This document shows positions 43,779-53,485 of a stretch of 64,000 nucleotides of DNA, in pieces; position 1 is the stretch's first letter; every line of letters begins with the position of its first letter. The DNA comes from Hymenobacter sp. DG25A (GTDB lineage Bacteria > Bacteroidota > Bacteroidia > Cytophagales > Hymenobacteraceae). Position numbers and translations under genes: made by a program. The notes under the pieces are model-generated. The model had not been told where the DNA came from. It ran no database searches and was given only the letters and a program-made list of their open reading frames with translations. The stretch spans positions 2,666,001-2,730,000 of the forward strand of contig NZ_CP012623.1 of NCBI RefSeq assembly GCF_001280305.1, in the 5' to 3' direction.

Positions 43779-44387
43779 TTAATCGGTAAAGAGGTCGGTG
43801 TAGAGGTCCTGCAGTTTGGTGCGGAGCTGCTGCACGGCGTAGTGCTTGCGCGAAATCAGGGTTTTGAGCTGTACGCCGGTTTCTTCCTCCATCTGCCGGA
43901 AGGTTTTGCCTTCGAACTCGTGCCACACAAATACCTGGCGTTGGGCGGGCGGCAGCTCATCCAGGGCATCCAGAATGGCTTCCATAATGGCTTCGCGGGC
44001 CAGGGCTGTTTCGGTGGAAGAGTCGGCGGCGGGCAGCACATCGGCCAGCAGCAGCGATTCTTCCGGGTCCTGGGTGGCGTGGTAGGCGGCGGCTTCTTCC
44101 AGGGAAGAGGTTTTGGGGCGGCGGTACCGGTCGATGATTTTGTTGCGGGCCACGCGGAATAGCCAGGCCGCCACCTGCTCTACAGGCTTCACCATACGGT
44201 AGCTCTGCACTAGCTCGTAGAACACGTCCTGCAGTACGTCTTCCGCATCGGCCTCATCCGGAATGCGTCGGCGGATGAACGACAGCAGCCGGCCGCGTTG
44301 CGCGCGCACGGCCTCCTGTATCTGCTGATCCTGGTGCCCGGCCGTCATGAAGGAGGCGTCGTCGATGGTGAGAGGTAGTGTTGCCAT
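43779..44387 (-). CDS. ECF-type RNA polymerase sigma factor
   Basis: A 202-residue sigma-70 family protein. Region 2 is RGRLLSFIRRRIPDEADAEDVLQDVFYELVQSY with AAWLFRVARNKIIDRYRR. Region 4 is LDALDELPPAQRQVFVWHEFEGKTFRQMEEETGVQLKTLISRKHYAVQQLR. A long acidic linker separates them. This is the group IV (ECF) layout. It is probably co-transcribed with the small membrane protein 66 bp downstream. The target regulon is unknown; the giant surface-protein gene nearby is a candidate only by proximity. Confidence 0.9.
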   Translation of the reverse strand: MATLPLTIDDASFMTAGHQDQQIQEAVRAQRGRLLSFIRRRIPDEADAEDVLQDVFYELVQSYRMVKPVEQVAAWLFRVARNKIIDRYRRPKTSSLEEAAAYHATQDPEESLLLADVLPAADSSTETALAREAIMEAILDALDELPPAQRQVFVWHEFEGKTFRQMEEETGVQLKTLISRKHYAVQQLRTKLQDLYTDLFTD

Positions 44388-44455
44388 TCTGCTGATACAG
44401 ACGGACAGGCGAAGAAAATACTTTATGGACGGATGCGCATTTTTTATTCGACCTC

Positions 44456-44497
44456 AAAAAGAAAGGCAAGGACTATACAGCCGATGCCTTTCTTTTT
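44456..44497 (-). terminator. Terminator of the MaoC-like gene
   Basis: AAAAAGAAAGGCA and TGCCTTTCTTTTT pair around a 16-nt loop, 51 bp beyond the MaoC stop on the minus strand. Confidence 0.7.
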
Positions 44498-44547
44498 GAT
44501 GGCTTACCAAGTCATTTTTTCAGTCGATGGTTTCTCTGCGGCTGATA

Positions 44548-45012
44548 CTATTGAAAGTGGTACAGGAAGGTAATAACCCCGGTATAGGCAGGTTTTTTGC
44601 TGTCTTTGATTTCCAGGGTTACCTCTATGCGGGCCTTGGCAATGCCGCGCAAATCTTTTACCGAAAGCAGCTTGGCATGCAAACGCACCTCGCTGTTCAC
44701 CAGCACCGCCTGATTAAAGCGCAGGCTTTCGATTTCATAGTTCACCTGCATTTTCAGGTTCTCGATAGCCACAATCTGACACCACAAATATGGCAACAAC
44801 GATACAGTCAGGTACCCGTGGGCAATAGTAGCCCCAAACGGCGACTCGGTTTTGGCCCGTTCCGCGTCCAGATGTATCCACTGGTGGTCCAGGGTGGCGT
44901 CGGCGAAGCGGTTGATTTGCTCCTGCGTGATGGTATGGTAACCGGATACGCCCAGATCCTGGCCTTCGTGCTGGGCCAGCTCAGCCAGGCTGCTGATGGT
45001 AATGATACTCAT
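44548..45012 (-). CDS. MaoC-like (hot-dog fold) dehydratase
   Basis: A 154-residue single hot-dog protein. The hydratase-2 motif region reads FADATLDHQWIHLDAERAKTESPFGATIAHGYLT, where the catalytic Asp and His of R-specific enoyl-CoA hydratases are expected (D of DHQWIH and H of HLD, then AHG). VNSEVRLHAKLLSVKDL continues the fold. It likely hydrates an enoyl-CoA or related thioester. The start at 45012 (MSIITISSLAEL) is preferred to a more upstream ATG. It sits alone on the minus strand between the sigma factor and the giant gene. Confidence 0.87.
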   Translation of the reverse strand: MSIITISSLAELAQHEGQDLGVSGYHTITQEQINRFADATLDHQWIHLDAERAKTESPFGATIAHGYLTVSLLPYLWCQIVAIENLKMQVNYEIESLRFNQAVLVNSEVRLHAKLLSVKDLRGIAKARIEVTLEIKDSKKPAYTGVITFLYHFQ

Positions 45013-45248
45013 TGAAAAGTTGGGGTGATTAGGTGGGCTAAGGTATGGGTTTCCCACAGCCCCGTTCGCATCAATACTCACAAAAACGTCTGGCATGCGC
45101 GGTTTAGTTGAGACGCTCGAGAGGTAGTACAGTACTATGTATCAGGCTTACGGCCAAACTTAACTTCAATGCCTGTGCAGAGAGCTTAGGCTTTTCCGCT
45201 CGTTTTAAGTGAAGGTAGGATGAGGCCTGACACGTACCTGAGCTAATG

Positions 45249-45281
45249 AAAAAAGGCGGCCCCAGGAGGAGCCGCCTTTTT
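45249..45281 (-). terminator. Terminator of the giant surface-protein gene
   Basis: AAAAAAGGCGGC and GCCGCCTTTTT pair around a 10-nt loop, 21 bp past the stop of the 45302-53038 gene on the minus strand. Confidence 0.85.
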
Positions 45282-45301
45282 AGGCAATAATTGGAAGTTG
45301 T

Positions 45302-48300
45302 TTACTCCACCACCAGTTTCTGGGTGAAGCGTCCATCGGCCGTTTGCAGCGTAACGATGTACATTCCGGCAGCCAGCTTGGCAGCGGGCTTCACCATCAT
45401 GTCCTGCTGATCCAGCGTCAGGTTTACCGCTTTCTGGTACACCTCGCGGCCGAAGCCGTCGGTGATGCGCAGCGTGCCGGCGGTGCCTTTCAGGCCCTGT
45501 ACCAGTACATTGAACTGGGTGCCCTGCGCCGGGTTAGGATAAGCCTGCAGTGCCGCTTTGGCAATGCCCGCCATCTTCACCACTACAACGGGGCTATACG
45601 CCGTGCGGCCGTCGTTATCCACTTGGCGCAGGCGGTAGTACGACTGCCCCTGGAACGGACGTGCATCGGTGGCAGCATACTCAAAGCGGGTAGTGCTGGT
45701 ACCCTGAGCGGCCACCTGCGCTACTGCTTCAAATGCCTTACCGTTCAGGGAGCGTTCTACTACGAAGTAGGCGCTGTTGCGCTCCATGGAAGTAGCCCAG
45801 TTTACCCGTACGGTAGAGCCAACGACTTTAGCCATAAAGGCAACCAGTTCTACCGGCAGCGGGGTGTAGGAGTTGTTGAGTGGATTATCGACCAGGTTGG
45901 TAGAGGCCAGGGCAAACAGCGAGTTGTTAGTAATGCTGGTAATACCCGAGGTAACGTAACCGGCAGGAGCCGCCGGAGAGAATACACCGGCACCGCCTTC
46001 ATTCGTCCAGGTACCGCCGGCCGCCGTGGCCCGCGCTACGCGCAGGTTGCTGGGCACGTTAATCTCTTCATCGTTGATGTTGGTGTTAAAGCTAAGCTGC
46101 ACCGTTGGGTTGTTGATAGCTCCACTCAGCGCCGTGATGCTATAGTAGCGCACCCGCGACAGGTTGGAGATGCCGGAACCTGCTGCTACCTGGCCGGTAG
46201 CCGAAGTCTGCACCATTTCTACCTGAACTTGTGTACCCGCGGTGCTTCCACCCTGGGCCACAATAGTCACCGGACGATAGAAGTTGATGGACGTATCGCC
46301 CGGCTTGAAGTTACCTACGGGGAAGGTACGTGTAGCAAACGAGGTAGTGGGGAACGTAATGGCCAGTTTACCCAAAATGTAGGCATTCAGGCTCTCTCCC
46401 GTCACTGGTTGCGTAGCCGCATTAGTGAGGGCCAGCGTGTTGGTTCCCGTAATAATGTTACCATTTATCAGGTTGAGCACGTTGCCAATCGTCACGTTCT
46501 GTGACATAGTCAACGAACCGGTGCCCTGCTTGTAAACTGTGTAGAACGCAGTAGGCTGCGTACCACCCAGCACACGGGCTACATTACTCAGGAAACGTAC
46601 CGTACCCAGGTTGGGAGTGAACGTAGCCGAGTTGGTCCAGTTGCCTTGCAGATCGGTAGTACCGGTGCCCGCGTTGAAATTACCAGCGCCCAAGTTAGCA
46701 AAGTCGCCCCCAATGGTGAGCAGGTTCGCGTTGGCGTAGTAAGCACCCGAGTTTGACACGTTGCCAGTTACCGTCAGGTTACCGTTGCCGGCCCGGAAGG
46801 TATTGGTAGTCGTCAGGTTACCGCCTACCGTAATAGCACCACTCTGGTTCTCCGCGTTAAAGGTGTTGGAGTTAGTCAGATCAGCCGTTACCTGCAGTGC
46901 ACCAGCACCGGTGTTGTAAGTGCCGGTGTTAACCAATGTGCTACCTACCGCTACGCTGCCTTCATCAGAAGTCATAATACCCGCATTACTTAGGGTAGTA
47001 CCAATGATAGTGTTACCACCACCCAGTGTCAGGCTTGCTCCGGTGTTATTGGCCAGTGAACCAGCAACGGTCAGGCTACCATCACCCAAGTTGACAATAC
47101 CGTTGTTGGTGAAGCTCTGCGCAGCATCAAGCAGCGTGACATCAATGTTATCATTGTTGTTTACTGTATTGCCTGCCTCTATCAGCATGTAGCCGTTCAG
47201 CTGCAACGATACGTTGCCCAGCGACTTGGTTGCACCCGTACCGGAGAAAACCAGGTTGTTGTATAGGGAGCGGGGTGGCAGCGTCACAATGGAACCGGTG
47301 TATTCTACCGTGCCGCCCGTGCTGCTGGTAAAGTCAGTATAGTTACCGGCAGGGAATGTGGAGGAGTTGATTTTCAAACGTCCCTTACCAGTTACTACCC
47401 CGAAATTATTAGAGGTAAAGTTGCTGATGTTCAAAGTTCCCCCCAGGGTTAGGGAAGAAGAAATGCGGCCCACTTGTGATGTCTTAATGATATGACCTGG
47501 CAGAATCACCACCGGATTGCCAGCATTAGGAACACCAGCAGCAGTACCAGATCCATCAGCACTAAATGTCCAGGAAGTAGGTGCATCCCAATCGGCACCC
47601 AGTGTGGTAATATCAGGAGCAGCATTGCGGCTGTAATAGATACTTACAGCACCAAATTCGCTGGAGGTTGTATAGGAAGGGCTATTCGTTGCAGTAGCAG
47701 CGGTATAGTCGCCGCTCAGGTAGTTTACATTTGTCAGGGTAATGGTGTTGGTGTTTGCTGTAACCGTGTTGCTGATACCACCGTTCGGCTCCCACTTATT
47801 AATCAGGAAGCGCCCCGCTACGTAACGGCTTTCGGTTCCCGAAACCTGAGCATCATCATATACATACTGATGGGTTGCCTGCAGGCCATTGAAGCCCGTG
47901 CTGCTCACGCGCCAGTAGTACTTCAGTTCCAATGCAGCGGCATCAGTTGTAGAAGGGTGCGCTGAATTTACCGGCGCTACTGTAATGGTACCGGGAGCAG
48001 TATTGGCACTAATGGTGTACAATGCTGGCGTGTACTTACCAGCGGACCCAACCGGGAATGTAAATACCGTACTGGTGCCTGTTGCGAAAGACTTCTGTAC
48101 ACCCTCATCTGCCACGGAGCCATTGGTTATAATGTACTTGGCGTTGGTAGCTCCTACAATTGCTGCGCTGCTGGTGTTGTTCAGCTTTAACAAGTTAGAA
48201 CCAATGCTCAGGGTGCCATTCGTAAACGTTAACACCCCATTCACCTGCTGGCCTGCCGACATCGTGACTCCCACCGTGTTATCAAGCGTAAGGTTTCCGA

Positions 48301-51300
48301 AAATGCCGGAGCCATTACCGCTGATATTCTGCGCAGTCGTATTCGTCAGCAGTATCTTGCCTGTTCCACTATGCACTGCTGAGTTGGCCACATTGCCCAG
48401 TACTGTAATGGTATTGCCGCCATCGGCTAGTTCACCCTTTGTCAAGGTTAGCTGGCCAGCAACACGCAGTGCGGTGTTGTTTTGTAAGGTTACTTTACCA
48501 CTTGCGTAGGTGTTATTCACCACCAGATTACCAAAGTTGGTTAGGTTGCCGGTGGCGCCGGTTAACGTTTGGTTGCCAGCAGTGCCATTCAGTGTAGTGG
48601 TTTGAGTAGCAATTCCAGCGCGGTAGCCGCCCGTAGTCAGGCCGGTAGTAGCAGCAGAGTTTCCATTGCTGAAATTACCCGCTACCAAAACGTCCAACTG
48701 ATTGGTATCGAAGATGGAGTTGGAGTTGCCGATTGTCAGGTTACCCTTTAGCGTCAGTGCGTTTTGCAACAGCTGAGCCGTGTTAGTGTTGGTGTTGCCA
48801 TTAGCAACCTTCAGGCTAAACAGCGGTACAGTGGTATCCAACTTAAGAATGGCCGCAGTAGTAGCACCAGGGTTACCCAGTACAATTTCACCGCCAGTTA
48901 CCGAGCTCGTGGCCGGGTGCAGATAAACATCAGCTGTAGCAGCAGCTCCCAAAGTTTTCAGCACGGTAAGTGTTCCACCCGTCATAGTGAAGCTGCCCGA
49001 GTTGAGCACTTCAAACATAGCCCGGCTGGTATTGAATGTTGTGCCGCTTACTACTGCTGAGCCTCCGCTCTGAGTGTAGGTAAGGGAGCCTTGCGTAGTA
49101 GTAGTAGGACGACGAATCTGACCTGCGACATTAAGCGTGCCGGCTACTACTTCAATTTCTGGTTGCGTAGCGCCCGAATATTCAATGCTGTTGCCCACGT
49201 TAATGGTGCCCAGCAAGGCACTCAGGCGACCATCCAATTGCAGGTTTGCTGCAGTAGCCAGATTAATAACTGCACCAGTGCCATTCACGGCCAGACCAGC
49301 CGTATTTCCAATGGTATATACCCCGGTATTTACTTTAATCGTGGCATTCGCCTTCGCAAAGCTAAAGGTACCATTGCTCAGCACCAGCCAGTTTTCGGTG
49401 GCATCCGGCACTGTGAGAGTACCTGCTACATCCAGCGTGAGCATGGGGGTGCGAGAAGTGCCTTTGTTTACCGTAACGGTATTGAGTGTAGTCGTTGTAC
49501 CAGTACCCGTTATCTTTTGATCTGTAGCACCGGTGAAGGTTACATCGACTTTGCCAGTGGCAGCCGTTGGAGCCAGTGCAAACGTACCATTATTGATAAC
49601 GCTACCGCCAATCTGCAGGGTGTTTGCCGTAGTGCCGTTGCCAATACCAAACGTGGCTCCAGTTCCTACCTGCACATTATTCCCTGCTGTTACGCTGCGC
49701 GTTGCACTACCATACAGTAGGCTTCCCTGCTGCACATCAATTCCACCGTCTATTACCAAATTGCCGTTTATACCGGCGCTCATCTGAGCTAAACCAGTAA
49801 AACCAGTCAGCGTACCTGCGCTCAGGTCTCCATAAACACGCAGGTTCTGGTTAGGCAGAGTAAGCGTACGCCCTGAACCGGAGTTCAACACCAGGTTATA
49901 ATAGGAAGCTACCGAATTAGCTGGCAGCATGAAGTTCGTGCCTGTCGTGTAGTATTCTACCGTACCGCCTTGGGCCCCCAGGAAATTGGCGAAGTCACCA
50001 CCGGGGAATATAGCCGTGGCAGCGGTGGTAGATATGCGTAACGTACCAGAGCCTTTCACCACCTCCTCAGGCAAGGAGCCAAAGTTGTGACCGGTAGTAG
50101 TACCTAGGTCCAGCACAGCACCCAGATCAATTTGCAGACTACCGGAGGCTGCGTTATTCTGAGCTACCGTTACGGTATAATTGTTTCCGATGAAGACTGG
50201 GTTGCCAGCGTTGGGGATTTCCGTAGTGGCTGCGCCATCATAGCCCGTCCGTGACCAGGTACCGGGAGTATGCCAGTTGCCGCTCATGCGGCTAAAGAAT
50301 TTCTTGATTTCGCCGAAGGCAGTACGATAATCACCAGCGGTGTATTCACCCGTCAGATTAACGGCTGCAAAATTGATATCGATAGTGCTGGCATTTTTCA
50401 CCACATCCGAGGCGAGGTTAGTGGTTTTCCACGTAACCGTGCTTGGATCATAGTAAGCTGCTACATAGAAGCTTTTATCGCCTGCTATTAGTGCGTTGGG
50501 GGCTGTATACTTATGGGATACCTTATTAGCAGCTAAGCCCGCAAAGTCATATTCAGCTACCTTCCAATAGTACTGCAGGGCTTTATTTTTATCGGTAGAG
50601 AATGGGTTTACCACGTTAACCGGGGCCACATTCACCTTACCATATTTAGCCGGAGCTGCTAACAGGCCAATAGCGGCGGGGGTGTAGTAATACACACCGC
50701 TCACTTTGGTCCCCATTGGGAATACGAAAGTATCCAGTGAGCCATACGTTTTGCGAATACCGCCATCAGACTGATTACCGGTAGTCAGAATCATACGTGT
50801 ATTGGAGAATGCACCCGCACCAGCTGAAATGGCGTCCTTGCTTATCGAGGTTACATATAACCGACGCGTGCCAATATCAAAAAGGCGGTCTTGGTTAAGC
50901 GTCAGCGTACCGCTGATCGTTTGGTCAGCGGTAGCCTGAACCGTGATGTTATTAGTGGTTACCGTAGCATTGTTAAGAACCAGGTTACCAAAAATACCAT
51001 TGCCATCACCGGAAACCGTCTGCAGCGAAGTTCCTGCCAGCGTAATGCTACCGGTAGTGGTGCCGCTGCTGGTATGCGTACCCGAGTTAGCGACGTCCCC
51101 CAGTACTGTCAGAACCTTACCAGCGTCGTTGAAGACGCCTTTCATCAGGGTAAGGGTATTAAGTACGCGCATGGAGCTAGTAGCCGAGCCACCCAATATG
51201 AGCGTACCATTCACCTTATTCATCAGCATCTGATACAAACCCAAGTTGGGAGCTGTGCCTATCGTACCATCTATCTGCAACGTCTGGTTATTACCACCCG

Positions 51301-53038
51301 TGAAGCTGGTGAGGTTATTTCCTGGAAGGTAAAGCGTCCCGGAGCCAATGGTAAAGTTTCCCTGCACCGTTACGCTTTGCCCATTAGCCTGAAGCGTTGG
51401 GGTATAGTTAGGCCCTGTCAGAGTCAGGTTGTTTAATACCACCAGAGGCTTTACAGTAACATTTTCATTGGCGGCTACCGATACAACGGTAGTAGCAAGA
51501 CCAGTGGCCCGACGGGAGATATTCAGATTCCAGAACGGCGCAGTGCTGGCCAGTCGGAATTCACGCTCGTCCTGTGCAGCACCAGGCAGGATAATATTAA
51601 CGGTGCCTCCGGTTACCGAGTAGTTACCTTCCTTAACGCCTACTTCAAAACCAGAGCTTACGGCGCTGCCGTTACCCTCCGCATTGTATATGTTAATAAC
51701 CCCTCCACTCATGGTGAACGTTTGGGTTTCATAGGGCACCGAGAAGCGGGCAAATGCTTTCTGGTTATTCAGATTGGATGTGTTATACAATATATTCAGT
51801 ATACCACCTGACATTGTAAAGCTGCCCACTGGCGTACCAGTGCGTACCGGGCTAAACTTTTCCGTATTAATAGTTCCCCCCTCTATTGTGTAGCTTCCTA
51901 CATCACCAATGACAGTACCATCATTATCGATGGAGGTGAAGGAACCGCTGCTGATGCGGAAATTACCCAGGGAAATCATACCACCTTTAACGGCGGGAGG
52001 TAAGCTAACATGAGCACCGGAAATCCACACGCCTCCGGTTGCAGGAATATTGTAGCCATTGTTACCATTACCCGACGTCATCAATTGTAACGGGGAGGCA
52101 CTGCTACCAATATTGCTACCTAATTTAACTGTGCCATTCAGCACACTGATTGTAGGATTATTATTTCCAGAGTTAGTTAACGTCAGTAGGTTGGCGGCAT
52201 TGGCCGCCATTGTCAGCGTGTACTGCGCATTCGTTCCTTTATTAATAATTATAGAACGGAACTGGGTAGTACCATTTATAGCAAACGAGCGATTTGAAGC
52301 CCCTGAGAAGGTAATATCCGCAGAGCTACTGATCGTGCCGTTGTTGGTAACATTACTAGTGCTGCTAATGCCAGTACTTGTGGTTAGCGTCGTACCGCTG
52401 CCTATAATAGTGGTTCCACCTAGTGTCAGTGTATTCCCGCCAGCAGCTACCGTCAGGGTGCCGGTACCAGTTCGGGTGGTGGTTAATGTACCAGTTATGA
52501 TGGTGTTGACGGCAAGGGAGACAGTTGTATTGGATGCCGTGCTTTTACTAATCAGTAGATTCTTATACGTTGTGATATCTGGTAAAGTAGCCGTAGGCAG
52601 GTCATAGTACTCTACTGTTAGAGTGGTAGCGTCCGCAAACGTTGTATTCGTTTTTTTAGGGAAGCTTACACTAGCAAGACGCAGTTTACCGGCACCTGTT
52701 AAGGTAGTGACGGCAGTGTTGCTAGTAAAACTAAAGGTGCGCTGATCTAATACGCCCCCGGTTTGAATGTTGATGCTATGGCCATTGGTAGTTACGTCTC
52801 CGGTTAGGTTGACCGTAAAACCATTCAAAATCACAACCGCATCAGTGGCAGCAGGAGCGCCAATAGGTGTACCCGTAAGGGTTTGCCCGGTAGGGTCCGT
52901 TGTCCAAGTCTTAGGATTGGCTCCATTATCATTCGTCCAGTTCCCGTTTGTGCCGCCTCCTACATAAGTGTAATAGGTAGCTGCATGCACCAATGTACTA
53001 CTGAGAATCAGTAGCAACAGAGTAAGTAATCTTCTCAT
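45302..53038 (-). CDS. Giant T9SS-secreted surface protein, about 2578 residues, three internal modules
   Basis: Signal peptide (MRRLLTLLLLILSSTLVHA), then long Thr/Asn/Gly-rich beta-repeat regions, and a type A T9SS C-terminal domain (YPNPAQGTQFNVLVQG... to KLVVE, residues ~2498-2578). Three long modules begin near residues 20, 910 and 1795 with a G8-like start: GNWTNDNGANPKTW, GNWHTPGTWSRTGYDG, ADWDAPTSWTFSADG, each followed by a V-I-L/I-x-G turn. Modules 1 and 2 end with a matching subdomain (FVFPMG ... LQYYWKVAEYDF; FTFPVGSAGKYTP ... LELKYYWRVSSTGF). The third ends with TRTFPVGNF. Predicted parallel beta-helix or beta-solenoid adhesin on the cell surface. Base composition is lower in GC than the flanking nuo genes, fitting later acquisition. 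The start at 53038 is the ATG just before the signal peptide. Confidence 0.92.
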   Translation of the reverse strand: MRRLLTLLLLILSSTLVHAATYYTYVGGGTNGNWTNDNGANPKTWTTDPTGQTLTGTPIGAPAATDAVVILNGFTVNLTGDVTTNGHSINIQTGGVLDQRTFSFTSNTAVTTLTGAGKLRLASVSFPKKTNTTFADATTLTVEYYDLPTATLPDITTYKNLLISKSTASNTTVSLAVNTIITGTLTTTRTGTGTLTVAAGGNTLTLGGTTIIGSGTTLTTSTGISSTSNVTNNGTISSSADITFSGASNRSFAINGTTQFRSIIINKGTNAQYTLTMAANAANLLTLTNSGNNNPTISVLNGTVKLGSNIGSSASPLQLMTSGNGNNGYNIPATGGVWISGAHVSLPPAVKGGMISLGNFRISSGSFTSIDNDGTVIGDVGSYTIEGGTINTEKFSPVRTGTPVGSFTMSGGILNILYNTSNLNNQKAFARFSVPYETQTFTMSGGVINIYNAEGNGSAVSSGFEVGVKEGNYSVTGGTVNIILPGAAQDEREFRLASTAPFWNLNISRRATGLATTVVSVAANENVTVKPLVVLNNLTLTGPNYTPTLQANGQSVTVQGNFTIGSGTLYLPGNNLTSFTGGNNQTLQIDGTIGTAPNLGLYQMLMNKVNGTLILGGSATSSMRVLNTLTLMKGVFNDAGKVLTVLGDVANSGTHTSSGTTTGSITLAGTSLQTVSGDGNGIFGNLVLNNATVTTNNITVQATADQTISGTLTLNQDRLFDIGTRRLYVTSISKDAISAGAGAFSNTRMILTTGNQSDGGIRKTYGSLDTFVFPMGTKVSGVYYYTPAAIGLLAAPAKYGKVNVAPVNVVNPFSTDKNKALQYYWKVAEYDFAGLAANKVSHKYTAPNALIAGDKSFYVAAYYDPSTVTWKTTNLASDVVKNASTIDINFAAVNLTGEYTAGDYRTAFGEIKKFFSRMSGNWHTPGTWSRTGYDGAATTEIPNAGNPVFIGNNYTVTVAQNNAASGSLQIDLGAVLDLGTTTGHNFGSLPEEVVKGSGTLRISTTAATAIFPGGDFANFLGAQGGTVEYYTTGTNFMLPANSVASYYNLVLNSGSGRTLTLPNQNLRVYGDLSAGTLTGFTGLAQMSAGINGNLVIDGGIDVQQGSLLYGSATRSVTAGNNVQVGTGATFGIGNGTTANTLQIGGSVINNGTFALAPTAATGKVDVTFTGATDQKITGTGTTTTLNTVTVNKGTSRTPMLTLDVAGTLTVPDATENWLVLSNGTFSFAKANATIKVNTGVYTIGNTAGLAVNGTGAVINLATAANLQLDGRLSALLGTINVGNSIEYSGATQPEIEVVAGTLNVAGQIRRPTTTTQGSLTYTQSGGSAVVSGTTFNTSRAMFEVLNSGSFTMTGGTLTVLKTLGAAATADVYLHPATSSVTGGEIVLGNPGATTAAILKLDTTVPLFSLKVANGNTNTNTAQLLQNALTLKGNLTIGNSNSIFDTNQLDVLVAGNFSNGNSAATTGLTTGGYRAGIATQTTTLNGTAGNQTLTGATGNLTNFGNLVVNNTYASGKVTLQNNTALRVAGQLTLTKGELADGGNTITVLGNVANSAVHSGTGKILLTNTTAQNISGNGSGIFGNLTLDNTVGVTMSAGQQVNGVLTFTNGTLSIGSNLLKLNNTSSAAIVGATNAKYIITNGSVADEGVQKSFATGTSTVFTFPVGSAGKYTPALYTISANTAPGTITVAPVNSAHPSTTDAAALELKYYWRVSSTGFNGLQATHQYVYDDAQVSGTESRYVAGRFLINKWEPNGGISNTVTANTNTITLTNVNYLSGDYTAATATNSPSYTTSSEFGAVSIYYSRNAAPDITTLGADWDAPTSWTFSADGSGTAAGVPNAGNPVVILPGHIIKTSQVGRISSSLTLGGTLNISNFTSNNFGVVTGKGRLKINSSTFPAGNYTDFTSSTGGTVEYTGSIVTLPPRSLYNNLVFSGTGATKSLGNVSLQLNGYMLIEAGNTVNNNDNIDVTLLDAAQSFTNNGIVNLGDGSLTVAGSLANNTGASLTLGGGNTIIGTTLSNAGIMTSDEGSVAVGSTLVNTGTYNTGAGALQVTADLTNSNTFNAENQSGAITVGGNLTTTNTFRAGNGNLTVTGNVSNSGAYYANANLLTIGGDFANLGAGNFNAGTGTTDLQGNWTNSATFTPNLGTVRFLSNVARVLGGTQPTAFYTVYKQGTGSLTMSQNVTIGNVLNLINGNIITGTNTLALTNAATQPVTGESLNAYILGKLAITFPTTSFATRTFPVGNFKPGDTSINFYRPVTIVAQGGSTAGTQVQVEMVQTSATGQVAAGSGISNLSRVRYYSITALSGAINNPTVQLSFNTNINDEEINVPSNLRVARATAAGGTWTNEGGAGVFSPAAPAGYVTSGITSITNNSLFALASTNLVDNPLNNSYTPLPVELVAFMAKVVGSTVRVNWATSMERNSAYFVVERSLNGKAFEAVAQVAAQGTSTTRFEYAATDARPFQGQSYYRLRQVDNDGRTAYSPVVVVKMAGIAKAALQAYPNPAQGTQFNVLVQGLKGTAGTLRITDGFGREVYQKAVNLTLDQQDMMVKPAAKLAAGMYIVTLQTADGRFTQKLVVE

Positions 53039-53485
53039 AAGCAATAGGTAAGTGAAAGTAGAAAAGTCAAAGTCAGATCAGGAGCGCAAGTTGGGGACAT
53101 TCCTTTTGATAACATATACCTTGGTATAGTACAGCGCAATTAAATTATAATTTTTTCTATTTTTTATTATTTTAATCATGAATTAAATTACCATAATGCA
53201 AGTATAATTTTACATTCAGACGTAATGAGCTGACCTTACACTTTGATACTGCTGCAGGCTCCAGCGCTGTAAAAGAAAGTCACTAACTCTTTGTATCCCA
53301 GCAAAGTTCAAAATAGTGGCTTCATTAAAACCCCGCTTCTATTGGTTTATCCCGCTAATGTGCTAGTCAGGCAAAAGCAACAGGCTTACGGTATGGATTT
53401 CCCGATTTTCAGGATACCTTTGCCAGCTAATTGCCCCGCCCTGCCCAGGTAGTGCGGGGCTTCGTTCCGCCGTCAGCCTTCCCGC
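53039..53485. other. 447-bp gap between the giant gene and nuoK
   Basis: Divergent promoter region. It has a strongly AT-rich stretch (53131-53220) and a perfect 6-bp palindrome TATACC-tt-GGTATA at 53115-53128. The right end holds a -7-like TACCTTTG at 53415. No coding frame is convincing; frames here are short and out of style. Confidence 0.6.
53415..53422 (+). promoter_or_regulatory. Candidate -7 element for nuoK-N
   Basis: TACCTTTG equals the -7 element of the nuoA promoter, 64 bp before the nuoK ATG. No TTTG is at the usual -33 spacing, so confidence is limited, but a separate promoter is needed because a terminator ends nuoA-J. Confidence 0.5.

Noticed and set aside
46920..52967. Several plus-strand frames of 60-210 residues inside the giant gene
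   Set aside because: They lie opposite a continuous 2578-codon gene with a signal peptide and T9SS domain; Val/Pro/Thr-rich noise typical of antisense to Thr/Asn/Gly repeats.
45302..53038. CRISPR or tandem-repeat array inside the giant gene
   Set aside because: The repetition is at the protein level with varied DNA and no equal-length direct repeats with spacers.
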